NCBI RefSeq assembly: GCF_009677585.1
Contig: NZ_WKYV01000017.1
Coordinates: forward strand, 14,505-78,504
Reading direction: 5' to 3'
Length of the DNA: 64,000 nucleotides
DNA from: Lactonifactor sp. BIOML-A5
GTDB taxonomy: Bacteria; Bacillota; Clostridia; Lachnospirales; Lachnospiraceae
In this document: positions 15,250-23,456 of the stretch, in pieces
Position numbering within the stretch: the stretch's first letter is position 1
How the letters are laid out: the number at the start of each line of letters is the position of its first letter
The notes under the pieces: generated by a model
Seen by the model: the letters and a program-made list of their open reading frames with translations, nothing else
Told to the model about the DNA's origin: nothing
Database searches by the model: none
Position numbers and translations under genes: made by a program

Positions 15250-18200
15250 ATGAAAAAGAAAACGAAAACAGCAGTCTGTCTGCTGATATTTGCATTGCTG
15301 TCAGGCAGTCTGCTGCCGCCTGTCTGTACATCAGCCGCTTCCCGGAAGGAGGAAGTCAGAGAATTTGCCAATTTAGTGGTTTTTGTACAGTTTGAACCCC
15401 TCACAGCAAAGAATTTTGTAAAAGATAAAGGCGAAGAAATATTTAAACTGTGGGAGGATCCAGGATACGGAACCTCTCTCTCCAGTTACCTTACAGAGAT
15501 TTCTTACGGACAATTTCAGGTACATAATATTTTTCCCCAGTATGACGGCGTCTCTTTTACCCCTTATGTGGTTCCGCCGGAGTCAGCTTCTGATGAATAT
15601 TCTCTGGTCGATTATGTGATAGATCAGATCCAGACATCCGAGACTCTGGATTATGATGGGGACGGAACGGTGGACAATCTGGTTATAGTGGCAGATAAGC
15701 CCTTTTCCGATGATCGGGGGAGCCCTTTTTATTCCCACAAGGCTAATTACGACGGCAGCGGGACCATCGGAGGAAAGGAAGTCTTTTCTTACAATATGCT
15801 GAACGGATACAGTGTATTTGAAGACAGCATAAGCAGGGAGGGCGTTATCTGCCACGAATTTCTGCACTCCATAGGATTTCCCGACTTATACAGAGACGGT
15901 GCGGCAGATGACAGCCCAGTAGGGACCTGGGATCTTATGGCAAGCTCTTCCATATATCTTCAGTACCCACTTGCTTACCTGCGCCAGTCTGCTGCCGGAT
16001 GGACGCAAATAGATACCATTACAGAATCTGCAAAGGGATTGACTTTGGATACCCAGACGAATGCAGAAGGAACTCATGCATATATTCTGAAATCCCCTCT
16101 TTCCTCCAACGAATTTTTTGTAGTGGAATACAGGAAAAAGCCGGTTTATGATTTCAGCAGCAAGCCTTTGGATATTAAGATTCCGGGAAGCGGGCTGATT
16201 ATCTACCGCATAAATACCAAGGTTGCAGGTCTGACGAATTATGCTTCCAGGGAAGATGGTGTCTACATTTTTCGGCCGGGGGTGACGGATGAACAGAATT
16301 GTTCCAAAGATCTCAGTCAGTCTTTCCTGTCTGCGGCTCCGGAGATAAACCGCACGTCCTTTGGATCTGCGGATTTTACAAGAACCATTGCAGACAATAC
16401 GCCGGAAGAAAGTATAATAAGCTTTTCGGATGGAAGCAATTCAGGAATTGTAATAAAAAATGTGAGTGCCGGAGGGGGAGAGAATATTACCTTTGACGTT
16501 GAATTCGGGGACCTGGGGGACCTGGAACTGTGGGACACCTGCGGCCTGGATACAGATTTCGCTTTCACCTCCCAGTTCTCTGCCGCTATTCATTCCTCCA
16601 ATGATATCTATGCTGTTCACGACGATGGAGAAACTGTGTATCTGTCCCATTGGAATAATAGCAGCTGGAGCAAAGTCGCTCCCGGGCTTCCGGCGGCGGC
16701 CGCCGGAAGCGAACGGCTGTTATTTTACAGGGATATCCCCTGTATATTGTATACCAGCCAGAGGGACGGGAGCAGCACCCTTTTTGCTGCTATGTTCGTA
16801 AATGGCAGTTGGGAGACCATACCATTAGCGTCTAACGTATATAACAGAGACTACCAGGCCGCTGCCGCCGGAGACAGTCTATACATCTCCTATACGGATA
16901 CTCTGGAGGCAACCCCGGATCTGAAGCTTATAAGATTTCAGCCGGACAGCAGAGAGGTTACCTCTGTAAGTCTGGGGGAGAGATATAATCCATCCATACA
17001 AGCGGAGGGTGACACTGCATATCTGGCGGCCCGCTCTTTTCCGGACAACCAGATTTCTGTATATAAAATAGCAGGTGATGCATCTATAGAAGAACTGCCG
17101 GCTCCAGAAGCTGTATCCAGTATCTTTGCGGTCTCTCCGGGGGAGGAAGAATCGGTTTACCTCTGTGCGGCTATTGACGGCGACGACGGACAGACACTTC
17201 AGGCATACCGGTTTTCTGAAGGAAACTGGTCTGCGGCAGGTGATTTTGCAATGACAGCACGTGGAATCGCCTGTGATTTGACGGTGGCCGGAGGGATTCC
17301 GTATGCGGCAGTTATGCAGGCTTCCTCTGGTGAGAGCTACAAAGTCTCGGTGTATCGGTATAAGGATGCGGTATGGGAACCCTTTGGAGGCGCGGTGGAT
17401 CGTTCAGTAGATACCGCCTCTTATCCTGAGGTTGCTCTTCATACAGATAATGAATATATCTATATAGCATATACCAATTATCCCGGTGCTTTTTTGAAAA
17501 CAAAGAAACTGGAGGGGCCTTCCGGCACAGACACACCGGATCCCACGGAGAATCCAGTGGTGAGGATTACCTGTATTCCTCCGGCCAAAAGGCAATATGA
17601 GACAGGGGAACAGCTGGATACATCAGGGATGGCAGTACAGGCAGTTTTGGCTGATAATACAGTCATAGGCCTGAATGATTCCCAGTATGGAATTTCAGGC
17701 TTCGACTCTTCCCGCACAGGCAGTCAAACCATAAAAGTTTCTTACAGTGAAAATATATACTGTTATTTTACTGTGAGTATTTCTGAAAAAACCGTGGTTC
17801 CGCCTCCTGAAAGAAAAGAAGGATGGGTACAAAACAGTGAGGGATGGAGGTATGTGTATGCCGACGGCACGTATCCCATTTCCCGCTGGGTGCTGATTGA
17901 AAACAGATGGTATTATTTTAATAATCACGGCTACAGGCAAACCGGGTGGCTGAGGCTCGGAAACACCTGGTATTATCTGAAGGAGAGCGGAGCAATGGCC
18001 ACGGGCTGGCTGAGGCTCGGAAACACCTGGTATTATCTGAAGGAGAGCGGAGCAATGGCCACGGGCTGGCTGAAGCTTGGGAACACCTGGTATTACCTGA
18101 AGGGAAGCGGAGCGATGGCCACGGGCTGGCTGAAGCTTGGGAACACCTGGTATTACCTGAAGGGAAGCGGAGCGATGGCCACGGGCTGGCTGAAGCTGGG

Positions 18201-18309
18201 AAGTACCTGGTATTACCTGAAAGGAAGCGGAGCGATGGCTGCCGGTTGGTTACAGATCGGAAAAAGCCGTTATTATTTTAATGCCGGAGGTGCCTGGATT
18301 CCAAGGTGA
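15250..18309 (+). CDS. Secreted M6-family metalloprotease with cell-wall-binding repeats
   Basis: A 1019-residue exported protein. A signal peptide covers about 1-30 (KKKTK, hydrophobic core, 'CTSAAS'). The M6 (immune inhibitor A-like) zinc protease domain covers about 40-400, with the zinc site 'HEFLHSIGFPD' (His202, Glu203, His206, Asp212) in the HExxHxxGxxD form. A region of short repeats with W/G/Y spacing (about 420-760) may be propeller-like. An Ig-like Big_4-type domain lies at about 768-850. The end (about 858-1019) is made of 20-residue choline/cell-wall-binding repeats of the type 'TGWLKLGNTWYYLKGSGAMA', preceded by a degenerate pair. Together this suggests a surface-held protease degrading host or bacterial proteins. 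No sortase motif. GACAGGAGG precedes ATG. No obvious co-transcribed partner. Confidence 0.9.
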   Translation: MKKKTKTAVCLLIFALLSGSLLPPVCTSAASRKEEVREFANLVVFVQFEPLTAKNFVKDKGEEIFKLWEDPGYGTSLSSYLTEISYGQFQVHNIFPQYDGVSFTPYVVPPESASDEYSLVDYVIDQIQTSETLDYDGDGTVDNLVIVADKPFSDDRGSPFYSHKANYDGSGTIGGKEVFSYNMLNGYSVFEDSISREGVICHEFLHSIGFPDLYRDGAADDSPVGTWDLMASSSIYLQYPLAYLRQSAAGWTQIDTITESAKGLTLDTQTNAEGTHAYILKSPLSSNEFFVVEYRKKPVYDFSSKPLDIKIPGSGLIIYRINTKVAGLTNYASREDGVYIFRPGVTDEQNCSKDLSQSFLSAAPEINRTSFGSADFTRTIADNTPEESIISFSDGSNSGIVIKNVSAGGGENITFDVEFGDLGDLELWDTCGLDTDFAFTSQFSAAIHSSNDIYAVHDDGETVYLSHWNNSSWSKVAPGLPAAAAGSERLLFYRDIPCILYTSQRDGSSTLFAAMFVNGSWETIPLASNVYNRDYQAAAAGDSLYISYTDTLEATPDLKLIRFQPDSREVTSVSLGERYNPSIQAEGDTAYLAARSFPDNQISVYKIAGDASIEELPAPEAVSSIFAVSPGEEESVYLCAAIDGDDGQTLQAYRFSEGNWSAAGDFAMTARGIACDLTVAGGIPYAAVMQASSGESYKVSVYRYKDAVWEPFGGAVDRSVDTASYPEVALHTDNEYIYIAYTNYPGAFLKTKKLEGPSGTDTPDPTENPVVRITCIPPAKRQYETGEQLDTSGMAVQAVLADNTVIGLNDSQYGISGFDSSRTGSQTIKVSYSENIYCYFTVSISEKTVVPPPERKEGWVQNSEGWRYVYADGTYPISRWVLIENRWYYFNNHGYRQTGWLRLGNTWYYLKESGAMATGWLRLGNTWYYLKESGAMATGWLKLGNTWYYLKGSGAMATGWLKLGNTWYYLKGSGAMATGWLKLGSTWYYLKGSGAMAAGWLQIGKSRYYFNAGGAWIPR
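17941..18240 (+). repeat. Five 60-bp tandem coding repeats
   Basis: Five head-to-tail 60-bp units (starting 17941, 18001, 18061, 18121 and 18181), in frame, each coding one 20-residue cell-wall-binding repeat. Units 3 and 4 are identical at every base; units 1 and 2 differ at two third positions; unit 5 differs more. This pattern indicates recent copy-number change by slippage or unequal recombination. Confidence 0.95.
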
Positions 18310-18334
18310 ACCTCCGGCTGTATGCCGGCCGTAC

Positions 18335-18381
18335 TTCACAGCCGCTGTTCCGGATTATAATACCTGGTCAGGAGCTGTGAA
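18335..18381 (+). promoter_or_regulatory. Inverted repeat around a -10-like element before the Na/Pi gene
   Basis: TTCACAGC (18335-18342) and GCTGTGAA (18374-18381) are exact reverse complements with a TATAAT (18356-18361) midway. No good -35 box is seen. It may be an operator or an RNA stem in the leader of the Na/Pi cotransporter gene; support is weak. Confidence 0.3.
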
Positions 18382-18413
18382 ATGCGGCAATTCTTGTTAA
18401 AACTAAGGAGAAA

Positions 18414-20054
18414 ATGATGGAATTACTTTTGACGTTATTAGGCGGACTTGGTCTGTTTTTATTTGGTATGAATTTTATGAGCCAGGGGCTGCAGAAGGCA
18501 GCCGGGGCAAAACTAAGGAATATACTGGAGGCCATGACCAAGAATAAAATGATAGCGGTTTTTTTTGGCGCACTTTTTACTGCAATTATCCAGTCCTCAG
18601 GAGCAACTACGGTTATGGTTGTCAGCTTTGTCAACGCCGGAATCATGTCGCTTGCTCAGTCTGTGGGAATCATCTTTGGCGCAAATATCGGTACAACTAT
18701 CACTTCTCAGCTGGTTGCTTTTAATCTCACAGGGGTTGCCCCATTTATCTTGTTTGTAGGCGCCGTATTTATGATGTTCGGCAGAAAACCCATGGTAAAA
18801 AAAATAGGGGAAGTTATTCTGGGATTCGGGGCACTGTTTATGGGGATCAGTATGATGAAGGATGCTATGGCAGGACTTAGACAGTATCAGACGGTACTGC
18901 AGGTCCTTGGCAGCCTTGATAATCCGCTGCTTGGGATTCTGCTTGGCACTGTTCTGACTGTGATTGTGCAGAGCTCTTCTGTAACGGTAAGTATTCTGCT
19001 GCTGATGGCAAGCCAGGGACTAGTGGGACTCCCAGTATGTTTTTATGTAATTTTAGGCTGTAATATCGGCTCCTGTACGCCGGCGGTCCTGGCCTGTCTG
19101 GAAGCGAAAAAAGATGCCCAGAGGGCGGCTCTCATTCATGTATTATTTAATGTCTTCGGCATGATTATTATCGGGGGGCTGCTTGTCTTTGGCATGCAGT
19201 ATTTTGAACCCTTTATTCTGAAAATTTCGGGCTCCGATGTGGGAAGGTGTGTGGCAAATGCAGATACCTTTTATAAGACCTTTCAGACACTTTTGTTTTT
19301 GCCTCTCTCCACGCAGTTTGTGAAGCTGACAAAACGGCTGATTCCTGGTGAGGATAAGGAGAGTGAAGGGTACCAGCTCCTTTATATTGGAAAGCAGAAC
19401 ATCTTTTCCCCGTCTACTGCCGTGGTAGAGACAACACAGGAAATTGAGCGGATGGCCGCCCTTACCAAGGGGAATCTGAGCCTATCCATGGAAGCTTTCT
19501 TTGATGGGAATGAGGACAAGATAAGCCAGGTGTATGAGACAGAAAAACAGATAGACTTTTTAAGCCGGGAAATTACGGATTATCTGGTGCGCATCAATCA
19601 GCTTCAGCTGCCGGTGGCAGATGCTGAGCGGATCGGAGGATTGTTTCATGTGGTCAGCGATATTGAACGGATTGGCGACCATGCGGAAAATATTGCAGAT
19701 GCGGCGGTAAAATGCAGAGAAGACGGCATTACATTTACCGAGAAGGGGGAGAAGGAAATTCTGGTAATGCACGGGAAGGCCATGGAGATTCTGGAAAAGT
19801 CTATGGAAATGTTTACTTCTTTGGATCCCAGGAATCTTCCCGATATTCTGGAGCTTGAGGACAGCATTGATCATATGGAGCGGGAGCTGCAGGAGAACCA
19901 TGTAAGGCGGATGGCGAAGGGAACCTGTTCTCCCATGGCGGGTATTATTTTCACGGATCTGGTGACCGGCCTGGAGCGTGTGGCCGATCATGCAACGAAT
20001 ATTGCTTTTTCTATCCTGGAAAAAGACCCGGAGGAAGAGAAGCAGTACATATAA
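18414..20054 (+). CDS. Na+/phosphate cotransporter with PhoU-like domain
   Basis: A 546-residue membrane transporter of the NptA/PNaS family that imports inorganic phosphate with sodium. The membrane half (about 1-310) holds the two inverted repeats with the QSSS-type signatures: 'IIQSSGATTVMVVSFVNAG' (about 60-78) and 'VIVQSSSVTVSILLLMASQ' (about 183-201). The cytosolic half (about 340-540) is a PhoU-like helical domain with 'VSDIERIGDHAENIADAA' and 'VTGLERVADHATNIAFS'. Fusion of the two is standard in this family. AAGGAGAAA precedes the start. It stops 10 bp from the convergent glycosyltransferase gene. It stands alone, separate from any pho operon. Confidence 0.9.
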   Translation: MMELLLTLLGGLGLFLFGMNFMSQGLQKAAGAKLRNILEAMTKNKMIAVFFGALFTAIIQSSGATTVMVVSFVNAGIMSLAQSVGIIFGANIGTTITSQLVAFNLTGVAPFILFVGAVFMMFGRKPMVKKIGEVILGFGALFMGISMMKDAMAGLRQYQTVLQVLGSLDNPLLGILLGTVLTVIVQSSSVTVSILLLMASQGLVGLPVCFYVILGCNIGSCTPAVLACLEAKKDAQRAALIHVLFNVFGMIIIGGLLVFGMQYFEPFILKISGSDVGRCVANADTFYKTFQTLLFLPLSTQFVKLTKRLIPGEDKESEGYQLLYIGKQNIFSPSTAVVETTQEIERMAALTKGNLSLSMEAFFDGNEDKISQVYETEKQIDFLSREITDYLVRINQLQLPVADAERIGGLFHVVSDIERIGDHAENIADAAVKCREDGITFTEKGEKEILVMHGKAMEILEKSMEMFTSLDPRNLPDILELEDSIDHMERELQENHVRRMAKGTCSPMAGIIFTDLVTGLERVADHATNIAFSILEKDPEEEKQYI

Positions 20055-20064
20055 GGTGACAGGA

Positions 20065-21240
20065 TTAACGGGACCGGTTCATCACTTCGCATACGGCATC
20101 TGCTGCTTTTGCAGCCCCTCCTGCCCGGGAGAAGCTGTCTGCCAGTTTTTGGGCACAGACTTTGAACCGGTCATTGCCAAGCACTTCCCGGACAGCGCTT
20201 TTCAGATCTTCAGAACGGGAGTGTTTCAGAAGAATGCCGGCCCCGGCAGCGGCAGCCTGGGCTGCCACAAGGCGCTGTTCCTCCTGCTGCGGGAAGAGCA
20301 CCATAGGGACTCCGTAGTACAGACTCTCGTTTACGCTGTTCATGCCGCAGTGGGTAATAAAGACATCGGTATTCTGCAGAACCCGGATCTGATCTACGCT
20401 CCGAAAAATATGGAAGTGTTCCGGAACCTGGTAAAAAGAGGAGATATCTGTTTTTTCGCCCACAGACATCACTATGTCCAGATTTTCTTTGCGAAACGCC
20501 TCAATACAGTTTTGATAGAATCGCCGGTTCCTGTTATTCACGGTACCTAAGGAGATATAGACACGCTGTCGTGTTCTGCTGTCGGGAGGGACGGAGATAT
20601 GGTCAATGGAAGGTCCCACAAAGGCATACCGTTGGGAAAAGAGTTCTGCCATGGGCTGGAATTCTTTTGAGGTATAGACAATGGTGTCTGTATGGTTGTC
20701 GTTCTGTATGATGGAGATAAAATTCTCAATGGGGAATCCATTCCGGCGCAGCTGGGAGATTTTCCGGTTGATCCGGGGCATTCCGGTCAGCAGGCGCAGG
20801 GTTTCCGGCAGAGTTCCCTTCATCAGTTTGGCTGTATGTTCATTGAAGGCAAAGGTTGTGGTAGAGCACACCCAGGGAACGGCAAGCTTCCTGGCAAACA
20901 ATTTTCCCCAGAAACACAGGGAATCAGTTACAATACAGTCAGGAGCTATATGGGTGAGCTCCCGGCAGACTTGTTCATTCAGAGCTATAGTAGTGTCGGC
21001 GACCATCTCGATAAGGGCAGCAAAATCTTTTCCGATCTTTTTTTCGTCGGAGGACTTCAGCTCGGGCAAAGCATGATCACAGGGGATAAAATGGGCTCCT
21101 GTATCCTCAATTTTTTCCCGGAAAGGTGCAAAAGAATAATACCATACCTCGTGTCCCCGTTTTACCAGCTCCCGCACAACTGCTATGGTGGGGTTGGTAT
21201 GTCCGTAAGCTGGAATACAAAAATATACTACTTTTCCCAT
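20065..21240 (-). CDS. Macrolide-type UDP-glycosyltransferase
   Basis: A 391-residue GT1 (GT-B fold) enzyme of the MGT family, which moves glucose from UDP-glucose onto small acceptors such as macrolides, often inactivating them. The acceptor half begins 'VYFCIPAYGHTNPTIAVVREL'-like. The donor signature near 300-325 is 'ITHCGMNSVNESLYYG' then 'VPMVLFPQQEEQRL', matching HGGxxSxxE...P...EQ. Its ATG follows the stop of the XRE-AbrB gene with no gap, and the GGAGGAAA site lies inside that gene's end, so the two form one transcript under the regulator. A role in detoxifying an antibiotic or making a glycosylated product is inference. No biosynthetic genes flank it. Confidence 0.85.
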   Translation of the reverse strand: MGKVVYFCIPAYGHTNPTIAVVRELVKRGHEVWYYSFAPFREKIEDTGAHFIPCDHALPELKSSDEKKIGKDFAALIEMVADTTIALNEQVCRELTHIAPDCIVTDSLCFWGKLFARKLAVPWVCSTTTFAFNEHTAKLMKGTLPETLRLLTGMPRINRKISQLRRNGFPIENFISIIQNDNHTDTIVYTSKEFQPMAELFSQRYAFVGPSIDHISVPPDSRTRQRVYISLGTVNNRNRRFYQNCIEAFRKENLDIVMSVGEKTDISSFYQVPEHFHIFRSVDQIRVLQNTDVFITHCGMNSVNESLYYGVPMVLFPQQEEQRLVAAQAAAAGAGILLKHSRSEDLKSAVREVLGNDRFKVCAQKLADSFSRAGGAAKAADAVCEVMNRSR

Positions 21241-21690
21241 CTATGTTTCCTCCTCTGTGATATCGCTGCACGCAACCCCCATCCTGCCCACGAATTTCAT
21301 CAGCTCTCTCTGATGGACAATGCCCAGTCCCCGCTCTTCATCGCCCAGTATTAAGAGTTGATCTTCCGGGTGGATATGAAAGATTTCTCTGGCTTTTTTG
21401 GGTATTACGATTTGGCCTCTCTCCCCCACTGTGACAGCTCCGAAAAAATATTTTCCTTTCATGGGAATCACAAGGCCGGAGTCTTCTTCCGAATGGTGAA
21501 CGAGGTTATCAATTGTGACTCCGAATATTTCCGCCAGTTTTGCACAGCTTATCATATCAGGCATAGATTCCCCCGATTCCCATTTGGCCACTGACTGTCT
21601 GGAGACGGAGAGCATTTCCGCAATCTCCTCCTGGGTATATTGATGCAGTTTTCTTAATCTATTTAGATTGGTTCCAATCATATTTTTCAT
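21241..21690 (-). CDS. XRE-type HTH and AbrB-domain regulator
   Basis: A regulator of about 149 residues with two DNA-binding modules. The N-terminal 65 residues are a Cro/CI helix-turn-helix ('LRKLHQYTQEEIAEMLSVSRQSVAKWE'-type: 'YTQEEIAEMLSVSRQSVAKW'). Residues about 80-130 are a SpoVT/AbrB swapped-hairpin domain ('GAVTVGERGQIVIPKKARE' then 'FHIHPEDQLLIL'). The start is uncertain. The promoter at 21718-21746 puts the transcript start near 21711, which favours ATG 21690 with AAAGG upstream, though ATG 21708 is possible. It is directly upstream of the glycosyltransferase and is likely its local repressor or activator. Confidence 0.8.
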   Translation of the reverse strand: MKNMIGTNLNRLRKLHQYTQEEIAEMLSVSRQSVAKWESGESMPDMISCAKLAEIFGVTIDNLVHHSEEDSGLVIPMKGKYFFGAVTVGERGQIVIPKKAREIFHIHPEDQLLILGDEERGLGIVHQRELMKFVGRMGVACSDITEEET

Positions 21691-21717
21691 ATTTATCATG
21701 CCTTTCATTTTTCCTAC

Positions 21718-21746
21718 ATTGTAGTTCTTTTTTGATTTAATGTCTA
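21718..21746 (-). promoter_or_regulatory. Promoter for the regulator-glycosyltransferase unit
   Basis: On the minus strand TAGACA (21746-21741), a 17-bp spacer and TACAAT (21723-21718). It is divergent from the merR promoter, with 32 bp between the two -35 boxes. Confidence 0.6.
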
Positions 21747-21778
21747 TCAACGAATGATAACATTGATGTTATTTCCAG

Positions 21779-21809
21779 TTGACTCTCTCATAGTGTTATA
21801 CTCTATACT
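21779..21809 (+). promoter_or_regulatory. MerR-type promoter with a 19-bp spacer
   Basis: TTGACT (21779-21784) and TATACT (21804-21809) are separated by 19 bp rather than 17. This stretched spacing is the hallmark of promoters activated by MerR proteins, which twist the DNA. The spacer holds a short AGT-N5-ACT dyad. The downstream gene is a MerR regulator, so autoregulation is likely. Confidence 0.65.
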
Positions 21810-21849
21810 GACAGTGAGCTCAAAAACACATATATGTGGAGGTAGAAAC

Positions 21850-22668
21850 ATGCTGAAAATAGGAGATTTTTCAAAACTGTCAAGGATTAGTATACGGATG
21901 CTGCGCCATTACGATCAGATAGGCCTTTTAATTCCTGCCAGTACGGACCCTTTTACCGGTTATCGCTATTACAGCGAGACACAGCTTCCTGTGGCCGGAC
22001 GGATTGCCGCACTGAAGGATATGGGATTTGGCCTTACTGCCATCGCAGAGCTGCTGAAGAATTACCATGATCCAGAGGCGCTGAAGCAATATCTGGAGAT
22101 AAAGCAGCTGGAAGTGCAGGAACAGGCGGAAGAGGCAAAGCGCCGTCTGCAGCTCCTTGATACAGCCATTAGGAGGCTGGGAAAGGATGAACTTATGATG
22201 AATTATGATGTGACAAAAAAAATAATGCCGAAAAGATATGTAGCAAGCGTGAGAATGGTAATACCTGCGTATCATCAGGAACATATTTTGTGGAATACCT
22301 TATACAAGGAGACTGCAGCCATGAATCTCCAGGAAGAAGAGCCCTGCTGCGGCCTTGCCCTGTTTCACGACGAAGGATTCAGTGACGGAGAGGTGGATGT
22401 AGAAATACAGCTTCAGGTAAAGGGGACCTATAAAGATACCGAACATGTGAAATTCAAAACAGTGGATGCTTTTGAAATTGCATCCGCCACTTATCAGGGC
22501 AGCTACGAAAAAATCACAGAAGTAAATGAAGCTGTCGCCAAATGGCTGTGTGACAACGGATATGAGATCAGCGGGCCTTCTTTTTGCATCTATCATGTAA
22601 GTCCGGCACAGACGCAGAATCCGGAAGAATTGGTCACAGAGGTCTGCTATCCCATAAAGCAAAAATAA
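21850..22668 (+). CDS. MerR-family regulator with GyrI-like effector domain
   Basis: A 272-residue transcription activator of the BmrR/BltR group. The N-terminal winged helix is classic: 'LKIGDFSKLSRISIRMLRHY', then 'GLLIPASTDPFTGYRYYSE'. A coiled-coil dimer helix covers about 80-110. Residues about 120-270 are a GyrI-like small-molecule-binding domain ('KRYVASVRMVIPAY' to 'ELVTEVCYPIK'), which in BmrR binds hydrophobic cations. I chose ATG 21850 with GGAGGTAGAAAC upstream; an upstream in-frame ATG at 21754 would lie before the promoter. No multidrug transporter follows, so its target gene is not evident. The adjacent divergent glycosyltransferase unit is a candidate. Confidence 0.88.
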   Translation: MLKIGDFSKLSRISIRMLRHYDQIGLLIPASTDPFTGYRYYSETQLPVAGRIAALKDMGFGLTAIAELLKNYHDPEALKQYLEIKQLEVQEQAEEAKRRLQLLDTAIRRLGKDELMMNYDVTKKIMPKRYVASVRMVIPAYHQEHILWNTLYKETAAMNLQEEEPCCGLALFHDEGFSDGEVDVEIQLQVKGTYKDTEHVKFKTVDAFEIASATYQGSYEKITEVNEAVAKWLCDNGYEISGPSFCIYHVSPAQTQNPEELVTEVCYPIKQK

Positions 22669-22725
22669 TACTCTGATCCTAGTTTCCTGTTCGAACGGTC
22701 CCGGGGCATATACTTTAAAATTCAG

Positions 22726-22780
22726 GGCAAGCTATCTCTGAAGGATGATATCCCACAGAGTACTTGCCGGCTTTTGCCGG
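22726..22780 (+). promoter_or_regulatory. Structured leader before the NuoE-like gene
   Basis: GGCAAG (22726-22731) and CTCTG (22736-22740) can pair with CAGAG (22756-22760) and CTTGCC (22763-22768). Overlapping this, CCGG (22767-22770) can pair with CCGG (22777-22780) around CTTTTG. The two folds share bases at 22767-22768, so they exclude each other, as attenuators do. It ends 20 nt before the start codon. Function is inferred. Confidence 0.3.
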
Positions 22781-22800
22781 ACAATGACAGGAGAATAAAA

Positions 22801-23280
22801 ATGAAGGAAACCAAACATGAGACAGAACAGCAGCTTGATGAGATTCTGGAGTATTACAGCAGTCTGGAAAACAGAGGAGAGCAGAATACAATAAAAGAAA
22901 TGCTCTGGGAGCTTCAAGAGGCCTATGGCAGTATCCCTGTCTGGCTGAGCGAGCGTGCAGCAAAGGCTGCTGGAGTCAAGCTGTCCTTTATCCGAGTGCT
23001 GCTTCGTCTCTCCCCTTCCCTGAAAGAGATCCCCTACTCCCATGAAATCCTTATCTGCACGGGAGAACGATGCCACAGAAAGGGCGGGAAAGAACTCCTT
23101 GCCATACTTAAAAAAGAGCTCCAGATTGGAAAAAATGGTGTTTCCAAAGACGGAAGCATTTATCTCAGGACGCAAAACTGTCTGAAGCGCTGCAGAACAG
23201 CGCCCAATGCCGTGATCGATGGGATGTGGTATTATGGACGGTCCCCAGAGGAGATTCTGGAAGTGGTTAAAAATCTGTGA
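22801..23280 (+). CDS. Orphan NuoE-like [2Fe-2S] thioredoxin-fold protein
   Basis: A 159-residue protein resembling the 24-kDa NuoE/HydA-gamma subunit of NADH dehydrogenases and bifurcating hydrogenases. An N-terminal helical part (1-75) precedes a thioredoxin-like ferredoxin domain. The [2Fe-2S] ligands fit exactly: Cys86 and Cys91 (CTGERC), then Cys127 and Cys131 (CLKRC) with 'RTAPNAVIDGMWY' following. No NuoF, NuoG or hydrogenase gene lies nearby, so it is an orphan electron-transfer subunit that must pair with a partner made elsewhere, if any. ATG 22801 has AGGAGAATAAA upstream; an earlier TTG start lacks one. A terminator follows 45 nt after the stop. Confidence 0.8.
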   Translation: MKETKHETEQQLDEILEYYSSLENRGEQNTIKEMLWELQEAYGSIPVWLSERAAKAAGVKLSFIRVLLRLSPSLKEIPYSHEILICTGERCHRKGGKELLAILKKELQIGKNGVSKDGSIYLRTQNCLKRCRTAPNAVIDGMWYYGRSPEEILEVVKNL

Positions 23281-23325
23281 CACCGGCATGAAAAAATTGT
23301 TTGCTGCAGGGCTGAATACAAAATG

Positions 23326-23357
23326 AGAGGCAGAAACCATACGGTTCTGCCTCTTTT
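23326..23357 (+). terminator. Intrinsic terminator after the NuoE-like gene
   Basis: AGAGGCAGAA pairs with TTCTGCCTCT around a short loop that itself can pair ACC with GGT; TTTT follows. A clear Rho-independent terminator. Confidence 0.9.
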
Positions 23358-23398
23358 CTAAGTATTATATTACCACAAAACAGGCTTTTTTTCAAGTC

Positions 23399-23427
23399 TT
23401 GCAATCCCTCTTGCCGGGCCGTATAAT
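23399..23427 (+). promoter_or_regulatory. Promoter for the DUF6323-DUF6179 pair
   Basis: TTGCAA (23399-23404), a 17-bp spacer and TATAAT (23422-23427). It lies 30 nt before the GTG start and after the upstream terminator, so the pair forms its own transcription unit. Confidence 0.75.
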
Positions 23428-23456
23428 TAGCTCCACCTACAGAAAGGAGTGATACT

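Noticed and set aside
17941..18240. Regular 60-bp repeats as a possible CRISPR array
   Set aside because: The units are contiguous with no unique spacers and code in frame for cell-wall-binding repeats.
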